Counted from the first letter of the stretch, positions 53,980 through 62,622 are shown. The stretch is 64,000 nucleotides of DNA from Rubellimicrobium arenae (GCF_017916295.1 NZ_JAFMSS010000006.1:186001-250000); one strand, 5' to 3'. Numbers and translations: made by a program. The notes: generated by a model from the letters alone, not told the origin.

Positions 53980-55203
53980 ATGACCGCCCGCCCCGATACC
54001 GCCACGCAGCACGTGACTGCCCTGACCCATCATGGCCAAGGCCGGCTGGCTGACGGTACGCTGGTTCCGCGCGTCCTCCCGGGCGAGGACATCTCTCCCC
54101 GCCCCGATGGCAGTTGGCGCATCGTGACCCCATCGCCGGACCGTGTTGCGGCGCCCTGCCCCCATTTCAACGCCTGCGGCGGCTGCGCCATGCAGCACGC
54201 TTCGGACCCCTTGGTGGCGGACTGGAAGGCCGGGATCGTTCGGGGGGCGCTTGCAGGCCAAGGGATCGAGGGCGAGGTGGCCGGGGTCCTGTCCTCTCCG
54301 CCCCAGAGCCGCCGGCGGGCCCGACTTGCCGCTCGACGGCTCAAAAAGGGCGCGCTGCTGGGTTTTCATGCCCGGGCGTCGGACACGGTGGTCGACAACC
54401 CGCAATGCAGGATACTGACGCCCGGCCTCATGGCCTTGCGCCCGGCCCTCCTCGATCTCGTGCAGATGGCCGCCCCCCGCTCGCGCGAGATCGGGCTCAT
54501 GCTGACCGACAGCCCAGCAGGCGCGGATGTCGTCGTGGAGGAGGGGCGCGACCTCGACGTCGGTCTGCGGCAGGACGCGGCGGCTTGGGCGGCGGCGGCC
54601 GGGGTCGCGCGTTTCACGTGGAACAACGAGTTGGTCGCCCTGCACCACGGTCCCTGGCAACCCATGGGCCGTGCTCGCGTGGTGCCGCCGCCCGGAGCCT
54701 TCCTTCAGGCGACGCGCGAGGGCGAGGCGGCCCTGGTGGCCGTCGTGCGTGGCGCGCTGCAAGGAGCCAGCCGCGTGGCAGATCTCTTTGCCGGGGTCGG
54801 AACCTTCACCCTGCCCTTGGCCGAATCAGCCGAGGTTCACGCCGTCGAAGGCGAGGGCTCCATGCTTGAGGCGCTCCAGAAGGGGTGGCGTGGCGCGCCG
54901 GGCCTGCACCGGGTCACGACCGAGACGCGCGACCTGTTCCGCCGACCCCTTGAGGTGGCTGACCTGAAGGCGTTCGACGCGGTCGTGATCGATCCTCCCC
55001 GCGCCGGAGCCGAGACGCAGGTCCGTGCCTTGGCGGAGGCCAGGGTGCCCGTCGTGGCCTACGTGTCGTGCAATCCGGCCAGTTTCGCCCGCGACGCCAA
55101 AGCCCTGCTGGCGGCTGGCTATTGCATGGACCCGATCACGGTCGTGGACCAGTTCCGCTGGTCCACGCATGTGGAGCTTGCGACACGATTTTCGCTCACC
55201 TGA
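53980..55203 (+). CDS. Class I RNA methyltransferase, RlmD/RumA-like
   Basis: 407-residue SAM-dependent m5U-type RNA methyltransferase of the RlmD/RlmC/TrmA family. Iron-sulfur cysteines C60, C66 and C69 (APCPHFNACGGCAMQ) plus a later Cys in DNPQCRIL match RumA-like enzymes. The SAM site is ADLFAGVGTFTLPLA, then IDPPRAGAETQ, and the catalytic Cys is in YVSCNPASFARD. Likely target is a 23S rRNA uridine, inferred only from family. ATG 53980 is preferred over TTG 53959. A parS-like variant lies inside its coding sequence. Confidence 0.88.
   Translation: MTARPDTATQHVTALTHHGQGRLADGTLVPRVLPGEDISPRPDGSWRIVTPSPDRVAAPCPHFNACGGCAMQHASDPLVADWKAGIVRGALAGQGIEGEVAGVLSSPPQSRRRARLAARRLKKGALLGFHARASDTVVDNPQCRILTPGLMALRPALLDLVQMAAPRSREIGLMLTDSPAGADVVVEEGRDLDVGLRQDAAAWAAAAGVARFTWNNELVALHHGPWQPMGRARVVPPPGAFLQATREGEAALVAVVRGALQGASRVADLFAGVGTFTLPLAESAEVHAVEGEGSMLEALQKGWRGAPGLHRVTTETRDLFRRPLEVADLKAFDAVVIDPPRAGAETQVRALAEARVPVVAYVSCNPASFARDAKALLAAGYCMDPITVVDQFRWSTHVELATRFSLT
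54610..54625. other. parS-like variant inside a coding region
   Basis: CGTTTCACGTGGAACA matches the canonical parS at 14 of 16 positions, with the central eight bases TTCACGTG intact and the GGAACA right arm seen in some Caulobacter-type sites. It lies in the methyltransferase gene about 27 kb from the putative origin. Confidence 0.55.
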
Positions 55204-55224
55204 TCTCACGACCCCTCGCGGGGT

Positions 55225-55233
55225 TGTGGATAA
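55225..55233 (-). promoter_or_regulatory. Isolated perfect DnaA box
   Basis: TTATCCACA on the minus strand, 9 of 9, 49 bp before the chosen L,D-transpeptidase start and 22 bp after the methyltransferase stop. It could titrate DnaA or regulate the downstream gene. Confidence 0.5.
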
Positions 55234-55281
55234 TCGGGTATGCACGGCCTTGAACGGCGGCAGACCGGACAGGCGACAGTG

Positions 55282-55782
55282 ATGATCTCCAGGCGAACCC
55301 TTCTCGTGGGCGGCGCGGCCCTTGCTGGCTTGGCAGGTTGCGCGACTCAATCCAAGTTCCGCAACTATCAGGGCCCCCAGGTCACCAGCATCCAGGTCTT
55401 CAAGTCGCGTCGCAAGATGTACCTGATGCATGGCGACAAGGCTCTGCGGACCTTCGACTTCGAGCTTGGGGGCGATCCGGTCGGCGCGAAGATGTACGAA
55501 GGCGACGGCAAGACGCCAGAGGGCGCCTACATGATCAACCGCCGCAATCCGAATTCGAGCTACTACCTGTCGATCGGCATCTCCTACCCGAATGAGGCCG
55601 ACGTGGCCCGGGCGACGGCCATGGGACTGCGCCCCGGAGGCGACATCTTCATCCACGGCACCCCGCGCGAGATGCGCCGCGCCCAGGATTGGACAGCGGG
55701 CTGCATCGCCGTCACCAACCGCGAGATGGAGGACATCTACGCGATGGTGCGGGACAACACGCCGATCTACATCTTCCCCTGA
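55282..55782 (+). CDS. L,D-transpeptidase lipoprotein (YkuD family)
   Basis: 166-residue lipoprotein. The signal peptide ends in the lipobox LAGC with lipidated C20. The YkuD catalytic site has H125-G126 (DIFIHG) and the nucleophile C141 (WTAGCIAVTN). Such enzymes make 3-3 cross-links or attach proteins to peptidoglycan in the periplasm. ATG 55282 is chosen because the signal peptide follows at once; the frame from 55240 would add a polar lead. It is followed by a convergent CAP lipoprotein and a second L,D-transpeptidase. Confidence 0.9.
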   Translation: MISRRTLLVGGAALAGLAGCATQSKFRNYQGPQVTSIQVFKSRRKMYLMHGDKALRTFDFELGGDPVGAKMYEGDGKTPEGAYMINRRNPNSSYYLSIGISYPNEADVARATAMGLRPGGDIFIHGTPREMRRAQDWTAGCIAVTNREMEDIYAMVRDNTPIYIFP

Positions 55783-55857
55783 CGCGGGAGTTCAGGGCCG
55801 GTCTTTCCCCCCGAAGCGGAGGAGCCGCCCCTTGGCGGCCCCGGTCGGTCCGGCGCT

Positions 55858-56394
55858 TCAGGCGGCGAGCACCATGGTCCACCAGATCTTGCCCGACTGC
55901 TCCTGGAACCAGGCCAGTCCGCACTTGGTGGCGCTGGGGTTCAGGATGGTCGCTCGGGTGTCCGGCGCCTTGGCCCAGGCCGCGAGCGTCTCGAGCTCAT
56001 CCTCATAGGTTTCCGAGATGACCTCGCCGATCAGCTGGCCCCGGTAGCCCACGCGGGCCAGGCGGTCGATGGGCGAAGAGCCGTCGGAGCCGAAGTGCCA
56101 GGGGCGGTTCTGCACGGCCATGTCGCGGCTGTGTGTGGCCGCGGCCGCGTTCAGCAGAGGGTCGAAGGCCACCGGCGCCGCGCCTGCCGCCGCCCGCAGG
56201 GTGTTCAGCGAATCAAGCATCCGGTAGCCGACCTCGGCTTCCATCTCGGGCGTGATGCGATAGACCGTGGGCAGCGGCAGTCCATCGGGACCCACCAGTG
56301 GCCGCACCGGCTGCCGCCCGCCACAGGCCGCGAGCCCCAGGAGAGCCAATCCCGTCATCACCGCCCTGCGTTGCATCGAAAGCACCTTCGCCAT
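55858..56394 (-). CDS. CAP/SCP-domain lipoprotein
   Basis: 178-residue secreted protein with a lipobox LAAC (C24) after a hydrophobic signal (AVMTGLALLGLAAC). The CAP (cysteine-rich secretory, PR-1-like) domain spans about residues 60-175, including ATHSRDMAVQNRPWHFG and GEVISETYEDE. Bacterial CAP proteins are extracytoplasmic and often associated with the cell wall, but their biochemical role is unknown. It lies between two L,D-transpeptidases, suggesting an envelope role. ATG 56394 is preferred over the internal ATG at residue 7. Confidence 0.85.
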   Translation of the reverse strand: MAKVLSMQRRAVMTGLALLGLAACGGRQPVRPLVGPDGLPLPTVYRITPEMEAEVGYRMLDSLNTLRAAAGAAPVAFDPLLNAAAATHSRDMAVQNRPWHFGSDGSSPIDRLARVGYRGQLIGEVISETYEDELETLAAWAKAPDTRATILNPSATKCGLAWFQEQSGKIWWTMVLAA

Positions 56395-56540
56395 TGTCCC
56401 GGGCGCCTCCTTAACGAGGGTGCAAGGGGGTTTCAAACGCGATCGATACCGTTGCCGCGATCTGACGAGACCTTGAATTGAGAGCGTCGAACGACGATTG
56501 TAACGCTTCGCTCACGAACATGACAAAAGAGGCAGGCAGC

Positions 56541-57143
56541 ATGGCCGAAGGCAAGGGAATCACGCGCAGGGGCATCCTGGGGGCCGGAATGGCGATGTTG
56601 GGAGCTGGACTGGCTGCGCCTGCCCTGGCGCAACAGGCCAACTCGACCGAGATGGAGCAGGAGATCTCCCAGTCCACGCGCCATAACGTGTCGGCGTTCC
56701 GGACGCTGAACTGGCAGGACTACTTCCAGAACACCCGCGGCGGGGTCATCATCTGCGACATCCAGTGCCGCGCGCTCCACTTCTGGAACGAGGATCAGAC
56801 GATCTACCGTCTGTATCCCACCTCCGTGCCCGCGACGGACGAGCTGACCCGCAAGGGCGACACCTCGGTGGTCGAGAAGGTCGTTGCGCCGCCGTGGCGT
56901 CCGACCCCGTCCATGCGTGAGCGGAACCCCGACTGGCCGGAGTTCGTGGCGGGCGGCGATCCCCTGAACCCGCTCGGCCCCTATGCGCTCTATCTGTCCT
57001 GGCAGTACTACCGGATCCACGGCACCCACGACACGCGCAAGATCGGCCGCCGGTCGTCGAACGGCTGCATCGGTCTTTACAACGAGCACATCACCGAGCT
57101 CTTCCGGCTGACCACCGTCGGCACGCAGGTCAAGCTCATCTGA
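56541..57143 (+). CDS. Exported L,D-transpeptidase (YkuD family)
   Basis: 200-residue periplasmic L,D-transpeptidase. The N terminus ITRRGILGAGMAMLGAG resembles a twin-arginine (Tat) signal with cleavage expected after ALA (about residue 30). The catalytic pair is H160-G161 (YYRIHG) and C176 in SSNGCIGLYN. It likely forms or modifies peptidoglycan cross-links. ATG 56541 is chosen; ATG 56520 would add seven residues. A perfect hairpin follows its stop. It is distinct in sequence from the lipoprotein enzyme 1.3 kb upstream. Confidence 0.9.
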   Translation: MAEGKGITRRGILGAGMAMLGAGLAAPALAQQANSTEMEQEISQSTRHNVSAFRTLNWQDYFQNTRGGVIICDIQCRALHFWNEDQTIYRLYPTSVPATDELTRKGDTSVVEKVVAPPWRPTPSMRERNPDWPEFVAGGDPLNPLGPYALYLSWQYYRIHGTHDTRKIGRRSSNGCIGLYNEHITELFRLTTVGTQVKLI

Positions 57144-57155
57144 CCGGCAGGACCC

Positions 57156-57180
57156 CGGACCGGCAGGCATAGCCGGTCCG
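57156..57180 (+). terminator. Hairpin after the second L,D-transpeptidase
   Basis: Perfect 9-bp stem CGGACCGGC / GCCGGTCCG with a 7-nt loop, 13 bp past the stop codon. No T-run follows. Confidence 0.5.
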
Positions 57181-57332
57181 GATCCCTGGCCGCCGGGCGC
57201 AGATCCAAGGATCCACGGGCCATCCGCGGGCCCTTGAGGCGGGCACCCCAGGTCGAATTCGTGCGCCCGGGCCGATCGGGGGCTTGGTTTTCCCCAAAGC
57301 AGGCGTCTAAGTCCCTCCCAGGAGGAACGATC

Positions 57333-58007
57333 ATGACCCAGCCCCCCACTATCGCCCCGTCCATCCTTGCGGGCGACTTCTCGGCGCTTGGCGCGGAATG
57401 CCGTGCTCTCGGAGAGGCCGGGGCCGACTGGATCCATGTGGACGTGATGGACGGGCACTTCGTCCCCAACATCACCTTCGGACCGCAGATGTGCGCCGCG
57501 CTCCGGCCCCACATCGCCGGAACCATGGACGTTCACCTCATGATCGCCCCGGTGGACCCCTTCATCCCGGCCTTCGCGAAGGCGGGGGCCGATGTGCTGA
57601 CCGCCCATCTCGAGGCCGGCCCTCATATTCACCGCACGCTGCAATCGATCCGTGCCGCGGGCTGCAAGGCCGGACTCGCCATCAATCCCGGAACGGGGAT
57701 CGACGCGGTGGCCCATCTGCTGGACGATATCGACCTCGTCTGCGTCATGACCGTCAATCCCGGCTTCGGGGGCCAGTCGCTCATTCCAGCGATGGTGGAA
57801 AAGGTGCGGGCGCTCAGGAGCCTGATCCAGGGCCGGCCCATCCGGATCGAGATCGACGGTGGAGTGAGCGCCACCACCGCACGGTCGCTGGTGACCGCAG
57901 GGGCCGACATCCTCGTGGCGGGGTCGGCCGTCTTCCAGGGCGGGACCGGAGCCTATGGCCGCAACATCGCGGCCCTGCGCGAGGCGGCGTCAGGCGTGAT
58001 GGCCTAG
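57333..58007 (+). CDS. rpe: Ribulose-phosphate 3-epimerase
   Basis: 224-residue TIM-barrel enzyme interconverting ribulose-5-phosphate and xylulose-5-phosphate in the pentose phosphate and Calvin cycles. Signatures are IAPSILAGDFSALG, WIHVDVMDGHFVPNITFGP (catalytic Asp), VMTVNPGFGGQ and EIDGGV. ATG 57333 has AGGAGGA 7 nt upstream; the frame from 57234 lacks support. It converges on gntK with a 4-bp overlap. Confidence 0.97.
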   Translation: MTQPPTIAPSILAGDFSALGAECRALGEAGADWIHVDVMDGHFVPNITFGPQMCAALRPHIAGTMDVHLMIAPVDPFIPAFAKAGADVLTAHLEAGPHIHRTLQSIRAAGCKAGLAINPGTGIDAVAHLLDDIDLVCVMTVNPGFGGQSLIPAMVEKVRALRSLIQGRPIRIEIDGGVSATTARSLVTAGADILVAGSAVFQGGTGAYGRNIAALREAASGVMA

Positions 58008-58507
58008 AGCCGCTCCAGCCGTCGCAGCAGGTCGGCCACCACATCCGGGGCCGGGCCATCCACGGGCACCTCCAGCCCCCGCTCCTCGGGCCGGAGAGGC
58101 TCCAGCGTCCCGAACTGGCTGTCGAGCAGAGCGGGGGGCATGAAATGTCCCTTCCGGGCGAGGAGCCGTTCATGGATCAGCGTCCGGTCCCCTACGAGAT
58201 GCACGAAGACGAGGTCCGGCACCCAGCGGCGCAGGCGATCCCGGTAGCTTCGGCGCAGGGCCGAGCAGGCCCCCACGACAGGCGGCTCCCCTTCGGCGAG
58301 CGTGCCGCCCACGCGATCGAGCCAAGGCCAGCGATCTTGGTCCGTCAGGGGCGTCCCCGCAGCCATCTTGGCACGGTTCTCCGGGGGATGGAGGTCATCT
58401 CCTTCGACAAAGTGCCCGCCCACCGCCTCGGCCAGAAGGGTTCCGGTTCGCGTCTTTCCGACGCCCGAAACACCCATCACCACGAAGCGCCCGGTCCTCG
58501 CGTCCAT
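58004..58507 (-). CDS. gntK: Gluconokinase
   Basis: 167-residue P-loop kinase phosphorylating gluconate to 6-phosphogluconate. Walker A is GVSGVGKT at 12-19, followed by the family segments GDDLHPPENRAKMAAGTPLTD, CSALRRSYRDRLR and GHFMPPALLDSQFGTLE. Its product feeds the pentose phosphate or Entner-Doudoroff routes, fitting the adjacent rpe. The stop overlaps rpe by 4 bp. Confidence 0.94.
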   Translation of the reverse strand: MDARTGRFVVMGVSGVGKTRTGTLLAEAVGGHFVEGDDLHPPENRAKMAAGTPLTDQDRWPWLDRVGGTLAEGEPPVVGACSALRRSYRDRLRRWVPDLVFVHLVGDRTLIHERLLARKGHFMPPALLDSQFGTLEPLRPEERGLEVPVDGPAPDVVADLLRRLERL

Positions 58508-58730
58508 CGCGTCCTCCGTTCCACGGGCGGAGCCGCCCTGCCATGATGCCGCTGTAGCGCGGCGGCACGCGTGGCCGCCAGCGTGGCGCGCAGGCCTATG
58601 CGGGAGGCGACCAGCCCAGCAGGATCGCCAGGCCTAGGCCTGACCGGGAGAGAGGTGCCGTTGGCCGCTCGATCCATGCCTTGGCCCGGCCGCCTTCAGG
58701 CAGTCAGGCCGAAGCCATCGGGTCCGCGGC

Positions 58731-59795
58731 TCAGATCCAGCCGCCCATGCTCCGCAGGATCGCCCCCTCGATCGCGTCCAGATGCGCCGGGTCGTCGTTG
58801 AGGCACGGGATGTAGGTGAACTGCTCCCCGCCTGCATGCTCGAAAGCTTCGCGGATCTCGCCCTCGATCTCCTCCAGCGTTTCGATGCAATCGGCGGAAA
58901 AGGCGGGCGCGCAGACCGCGATGCGCTTCACGCCCTCTTCCTTCACCAGTCGCGCCACCTCTTCCACGGTGTAGGGCTTCAGCCATTCCTCGGGGCCGAA
59001 GACGCTCTGGAAGGTCGTGCGGATCTTTGTCCTCTCCCAGCCCAGGGCCTCGCGCAGGAGGCGCGTCGTCTTCTGGCACTGGCAATGGTATGGATCGCCC
59101 TGCATCAGGTAGCGCTGCGGCATCCCGTGATAGGAGCAGATCAGCAACTCCGGTTCCTGCTGGGCCGAGGCCCAGCCGCGCCGGACCGAGCCGGCCAGAG
59201 CCTCGATATAGCCCGGGTCGTCGAAGTAGGGATCCATGACCCGGGCGATGGGCTGCCACGACTCGGCCATAAGGGCCCGGAAGAACTGGTCGCAGGCGGT
59301 GGCCGAGGTTGCCCCCGCGTATTGGGGATACAGGGGGACGAACAGGATGCGCTGGCATCCCTCCTCCACCATCCTGTGCAGCACGGACTGTGTGGATGGG
59401 CTGCCATAGCGCATGCAGAACTCCACCCGGACCGCGTCGCCGAAGCGGGCGACGAGCCGATCCCGAAGTCCTTCGGTCTGCGCCTTGGTGATGGTGAGAA
59501 GCGGGCTTTCGTTCCGCTCCTTGTCCCAGATCTTGCGGTAGTTCGCGCCCGAGGTGAAGGGCCGCTTGGCCAGGATCACCGTCTGGAGAAGCGGTTGCCA
59601 CTTCCAGGACGGGTAGTCGATGACCCGCTTATCGGACAGGAACTCGCTCAGGTAGCGGCGCATCGACCAGTAGCCGGGATCGTCCGGCGTCCCGAGATTC
59701 GCGAGCAGGATGCCGATCCGGGCCGGCTGAACCGCGGGATGCCCGTCGGGGGCATGGACGGGCACGGCGGGTGTCTGGGGCGTCAGGGCGTTCAT
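58731..59795 (-). CDS. hemH: Ferrochelatase
   Basis: 354-residue enzyme inserting Fe2+ into protoporphyrin IX, the final heme step. Visible signatures are LLANLGTPD, CSYHGMPQRYL (active-site His) and a C-terminal CIETLEEIEGE (catalytic Glu region). ATG 59795 has GGAG upstream; the longer frame from 59939 is unsupported. HemH complements hemJ at 27.2 kb and hemW at 34.6 kb. A 223-bp gene-free gap separates it from gntK. Confidence 0.96.
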   Translation of the reverse strand: MNALTPQTPAVPVHAPDGHPAVQPARIGILLANLGTPDDPGYWSMRRYLSEFLSDKRVIDYPSWKWQPLLQTVILAKRPFTSGANYRKIWDKERNESPLLTITKAQTEGLRDRLVARFGDAVRVEFCMRYGSPSTQSVLHRMVEEGCQRILFVPLYPQYAGATSATACDQFFRALMAESWQPIARVMDPYFDDPGYIEALAGSVRRGWASAQQEPELLICSYHGMPQRYLMQGDPYHCQCQKTTRLLREALGWERTKIRTTFQSVFGPEEWLKPYTVEEVARLVKEEGVKRIAVCAPAFSADCIETLEEIEGEIREAFEHAGGEQFTYIPCLNDDPAHLDAIEGAILRSMGGWI

Positions 59796-59883
59796 GGTTT
59801 CTCCCGAAACAGCGCCCGGCACATTGCCGGGACCAGGGAACCGAGGCAAGGGAGGATGGGCTGCAACTCCCTGCCTTGTCGCA

Positions 59884-60693
59884 TCAATTTGGCTCGACCG
59901 GGTCCGGGCCGCCGGTGCGCCGCGCGTCCTCGAGCGCATCCGCGAGGCTTCGCGCCGCCGAACCAGGGCGCAGCGGCTTGGGCTGGTCCGGCGCGGGCGC
60001 CCAGGCGGAAAGGGTCACCACCTCGAAATGGGCGATGGCCCGGCCTTCGGTGAGCGGGTAGCGCGCGGCGGCCCCGGCGATCACGGTGCGGCGGGAGAAA
60101 TGCCGGAGGCGGCCGTGCAGGGCGTTGGCCTCGCCCATGGCGCGCAGGTCGCGCATGAGCGCCAGCGCATCCGGATAGCTCACGTCGAAGGGGGTTGCGT
60201 CCGCGACCGGCAGGGCAAGCCCGGCACGGCCCAGCAGATTGCCCAGGTCCCGGATCTCGCCCATCGGAGCGACCCGGGGGGAAAGCCCGCCCGTCGCCTC
60301 GATCTCCGCTTCGGCAAGGGCGGCCCGCAGCGTCGCCAGAGTCGTGCCCCCGAACAGCGTCGCGATCAGCAGCCCATCGGGGGCCAGCGCCCGTCCGGCC
60401 TGCACGAGTTGCCCCACCGGGTCCTCGGCCCAGTGCAGGCAAAGGTCGTGGATCACGAGATCATGTGCCCCCGGCCGGAGATCCAGCACCTCCTCATCGG
60501 GAATGAGCGCCGCTCCCGGCAGCCGGTCCGCCCAGACCTGCGGGAACGGGGTCACCACGGCCGGCTTGGTAAACCGCTTATTAACCTCTTCCAGCCTTTC
60601 CTGCACCTCGTCCGCCACGGCCTCCCTGAGGAAGAACGCTGTGGCTCTTTGGCGGTGTCGCAGGAGGGCGGGACGGTCGGTCAGCTGGGCCAT
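59884..60693 (-). CDS. Class I SAM-dependent methyltransferase, BioC/NDUFAF5-like
   Basis: 269-residue protein resembling the BioC/NDUFAF5 methyltransferase group: a N-terminal helix rich in Arg (RHRQRATAFFL), then DLVIHDLCLHWAEDPVGQL and ALAPDGLLIATLFGGTTLATLR, the hallmark of the family. The canonical first glycine motif is poorly conserved, so SAM binding may be weakened or shifted. Substrate is unknown. ATG 60693 is chosen; ATG 60702 is possible. It diverges from comF, a common neighbour in this bacterial group. Confidence 0.8.
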   Translation of the reverse strand: MAQLTDRPALLRHRQRATAFFLREAVADEVQERLEEVNKRFTKPAVVTPFPQVWADRLPGAALIPDEEVLDLRPGAHDLVIHDLCLHWAEDPVGQLVQAGRALAPDGLLIATLFGGTTLATLRAALAEAEIEATGGLSPRVAPMGEIRDLGNLLGRAGLALPVADATPFDVSYPDALALMRDLRAMGEANALHGRLRHFSRRTVIAGAAARYPLTEGRAIAHFEVVTLSAWAPAPDQPKPLRPGSAARSLADALEDARRTGGPDPVEPN

Positions 60694-60718
60694 GGTGCCC
60701 ATGTAGGGGAGCAGGCGG

Positions 60719-61471
60719 TTGTTGAAAAGCGCGCGAACGGCGACGGTAGAGGTCCTGGGGGCTCTGCGCCGGGCCGTCTATCCGCCCGCCTGCATCGCCT
60801 GCGGCGCCCTGACCGAATCCGAATTCGCGCTCTGCGGACCCTGCTGGCGGGACGCCGGGTTCCTGATGGGCGCGCTTGTCTGCGACAGTTGCGGGATTCC
60901 GTTGCCCGGCCAGGATGCCGGCCCGGTCCATTGCGACGATTGCCTCCGCCGCCCCCGCCCCTGGAGCCGTGGTCGCGCCGCGCTGCCCTATCGCGCAACG
61001 GGACGGCAACTCGCGCTGGCTCTCAAGCATGGGGACCGCACGGACCTTGCCAAGCCGATGGGACGCTGGCTCGCCGCCGCGGCCAGCCCTTTGCTCCAGG
61101 ATGACCAGGTGCTCGTTCCCGTCCCGCTGCACTGGAGCCGCCTCCTGCGGCGGCGCTACAACCAGGCCCAACTGCTTGCGCGCGAGGCGGGGCGCCTCCT
61201 TGGGCGCCCGGTCGTGCCCGACGCGCTGGTCCGCTGCCGTGCGACCCGTTCGCTCGGCCATGGCGGGCGGGAAGCGCGCGCCGCCGCGCTGTCGGGGGTC
61301 ATCGTGCCGCACCCACGCCAAGGCCGCCGCCTTCAGGGCCGCGCAGTCCTGCTCATCGATGACGTGATGACCTCCGGTGCGACCCTCTCGGCCTGCGCCG
61401 GGGCGGCCCGTGAGGCGGGAGCGGCGGACGTGCGCGTCCTGGTCCTCGCCCGTGCCTTGTTCGAGCCCTAG
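60719..61471 (+). CDS. comF: ComF-family phosphoribosyltransferase-like protein
   Basis: 250-residue ComF/GntX-type protein. An N-terminal double zinc-ribbon has Cys pairs CIACGALTESEFALCGPCW and CDSCG ... CDDC; the C-terminal PRTase fold has the signature VLLIDDVMTSGATLSACA. ComF proteins assist DNA uptake in competent species, but the role in others is unclear. The start is likely TTG 60719 or 60722, preceded by GGGGAG. It diverges from the methyltransferase and is followed by a glutaredoxin gene. Confidence 0.9.
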   Translation: MLKSARTATVEVLGALRRAVYPPACIACGALTESEFALCGPCWRDAGFLMGALVCDSCGIPLPGQDAGPVHCDDCLRRPRPWSRGRAALPYRATGRQLALALKHGDRTDLAKPMGRWLAAAASPLLQDDQVLVPVPLHWSRLLRRRYNQAQLLAREAGRLLGRPVVPDALVRCRATRSLGHGGREARAAALSGVIVPHPRQGRRLQGRAVLLIDDVMTSGATLSACAGAAREAGAADVRVLVLARALFEP

Positions 61472-61525
61472 AACCCTGCGCTGCCCGCCCCTAGGTTAGA
61501 GGGCAACAGCTTCAGGAGGCCACCC

Positions 61526-61789
61526 ATGGCGACCATCGAGATCTACACCTCCCCGACCTGCGGCTACTGCCACGCGGCCAAGCGTCTCCTTGCCCAGAAA
61601 GGGGCGAGCTATACCGAAGTGGACGTGGTCCGGGATCCGACCCGCCGGCCCGAGATGATGCAGCGCGCCCACGGCCGCCGCACCGTGCCGCAGATCTTCA
61701 TCGACGGACATCATGTCGGCGGCTGCGACGATCTGTATGCCTTGGAAGAGGCGGGCAAGCTCGACCCGATGCTGGCCGGAACCGCCTGA
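61526..61789 (+). CDS. grxC: Glutaredoxin 3
   Basis: 87-residue dithiol glutaredoxin using glutathione to reduce disulfides. The active site is C12-x2-C15 (SPTCGYCHAAK); TVPQIFIDGHHVGGCDDL is the glutathione-binding region. AGGAGG precedes the ATG. It is 5 bp before the nitrilase-family gene, so the two are probably co-transcribed. Confidence 0.95.
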   Translation: MATIEIYTSPTCGYCHAAKRLLAQKGASYTEVDVVRDPTRRPEMMQRAHGRRTVPQIFIDGHHVGGCDDLYALEEAGKLDPMLAGTA

Positions 61790-61794
61790 ACGCG

Positions 61795-62622
61795 ATGCGC
61801 GCGGCGCTGCTGCAACTCTCGTCGTTCGACGACCCTGCGGATAACCTTGCGCGGCTCCGGCCCATGATCGCCGAGGCGGCCCAGGGTGGCGCGCAACTGC
61901 TCTGCACGCCGGAGGTGACCAACTGCGTGGCCCCCCGGGCCAGGCTCCTGGAGGTCGCGACCAGCGAGGATGCCGATCCCGTGCTGGCCGGGCTGCGGGA
62001 GGAGGCGGCCGCCTGGGGTGTCTGGATCGCGGCAGGGTCGCTGGCCATCCGCACCGGCGACGCGGACGGACGGCTGGCGAACCGCTCCTTCCTGATCGGG
62101 CCCGACGGCGGCATCGCCGCGCGTTACGACAAGATCCACATGTTCGACGTGGACGTCTCGGCCACGGAGACCTGGCGCGAATCACAGGGCTTCCGGCCGG
62201 GGGATCGAGCGGTGGCGGCGGCCCTGCCCTTCGCGACCCTGGGGCTCGCCATCTGCTACGACCTGCGCTTCCCGCACCTGTTCCGGGCGCTGGCCAAGGC
62301 CGGAGCCCAGGTCCTCCTCGTGCCCGCGGCCTTCACGCGCCCGACGGGTGAGGCGCATTGGGAGGTGCTCCTGCGCGCCCGGGCCATCGAGTCGGGCTGC
62401 TTCGTGCTGGCCGCGGCCCAAACCGGCGAGCACGCGGGCGGGCGCCTGACCCATGGTCATTCGCTGGCGGTCGCCCCCTGGGGCGAGGTGCTGGCCGATG
62501 CGGGACGCAACCCGGGGGTCACCCTTGTGGACCTGGATCTGGAGGAGGTCGAAAAGGCGCGGCGGCGCATCCCCGCCCTCCTCCATGATCGGCCCTTCGA
62601 GGGTCCTAGGCCGGTTCCCTGA
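61795..62622 (+). CDS. Carbon-nitrogen hydrolase, Nit-like
   Basis: 275-residue nitrilase-superfamily amidase. The catalytic triad is visible: Glu in TPEVTN (about E40), Lys in RYDKIHMFDVDV (about K113) and Cys in AICYDLRFPHLF (about C154). The sequence is most like the Nit1/Nit2 branch, which removes the amide of deaminated glutathione or omega-amides, a repair role that fits its coupling to glutaredoxin. It converges on ubiG with a 17-bp overlap. Confidence 0.88.
   Translation: MRAALLQLSSFDDPADNLARLRPMIAEAAQGGAQLLCTPEVTNCVAPRARLLEVATSEDADPVLAGLREEAAAWGVWIAAGSLAIRTGDADGRLANRSFLIGPDGGIAARYDKIHMFDVDVSATETWRESQGFRPGDRAVAAALPFATLGLAICYDLRFPHLFRALAKAGAQVLLVPAAFTRPTGEAHWEVLLRARAIESGCFVLAAAQTGEHAGGRLTHGHSLAVAPWGEVLADAGRNPGVTLVDLDLEEVEKARRRIPALLHDRPFEGPRPVP

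Noticed and set aside
60570..60584. TAAA-N7-TTAA, a one-mismatch CtrA site
   Set aside because: Lies inside a methyltransferase coding region and is within chance expectation.
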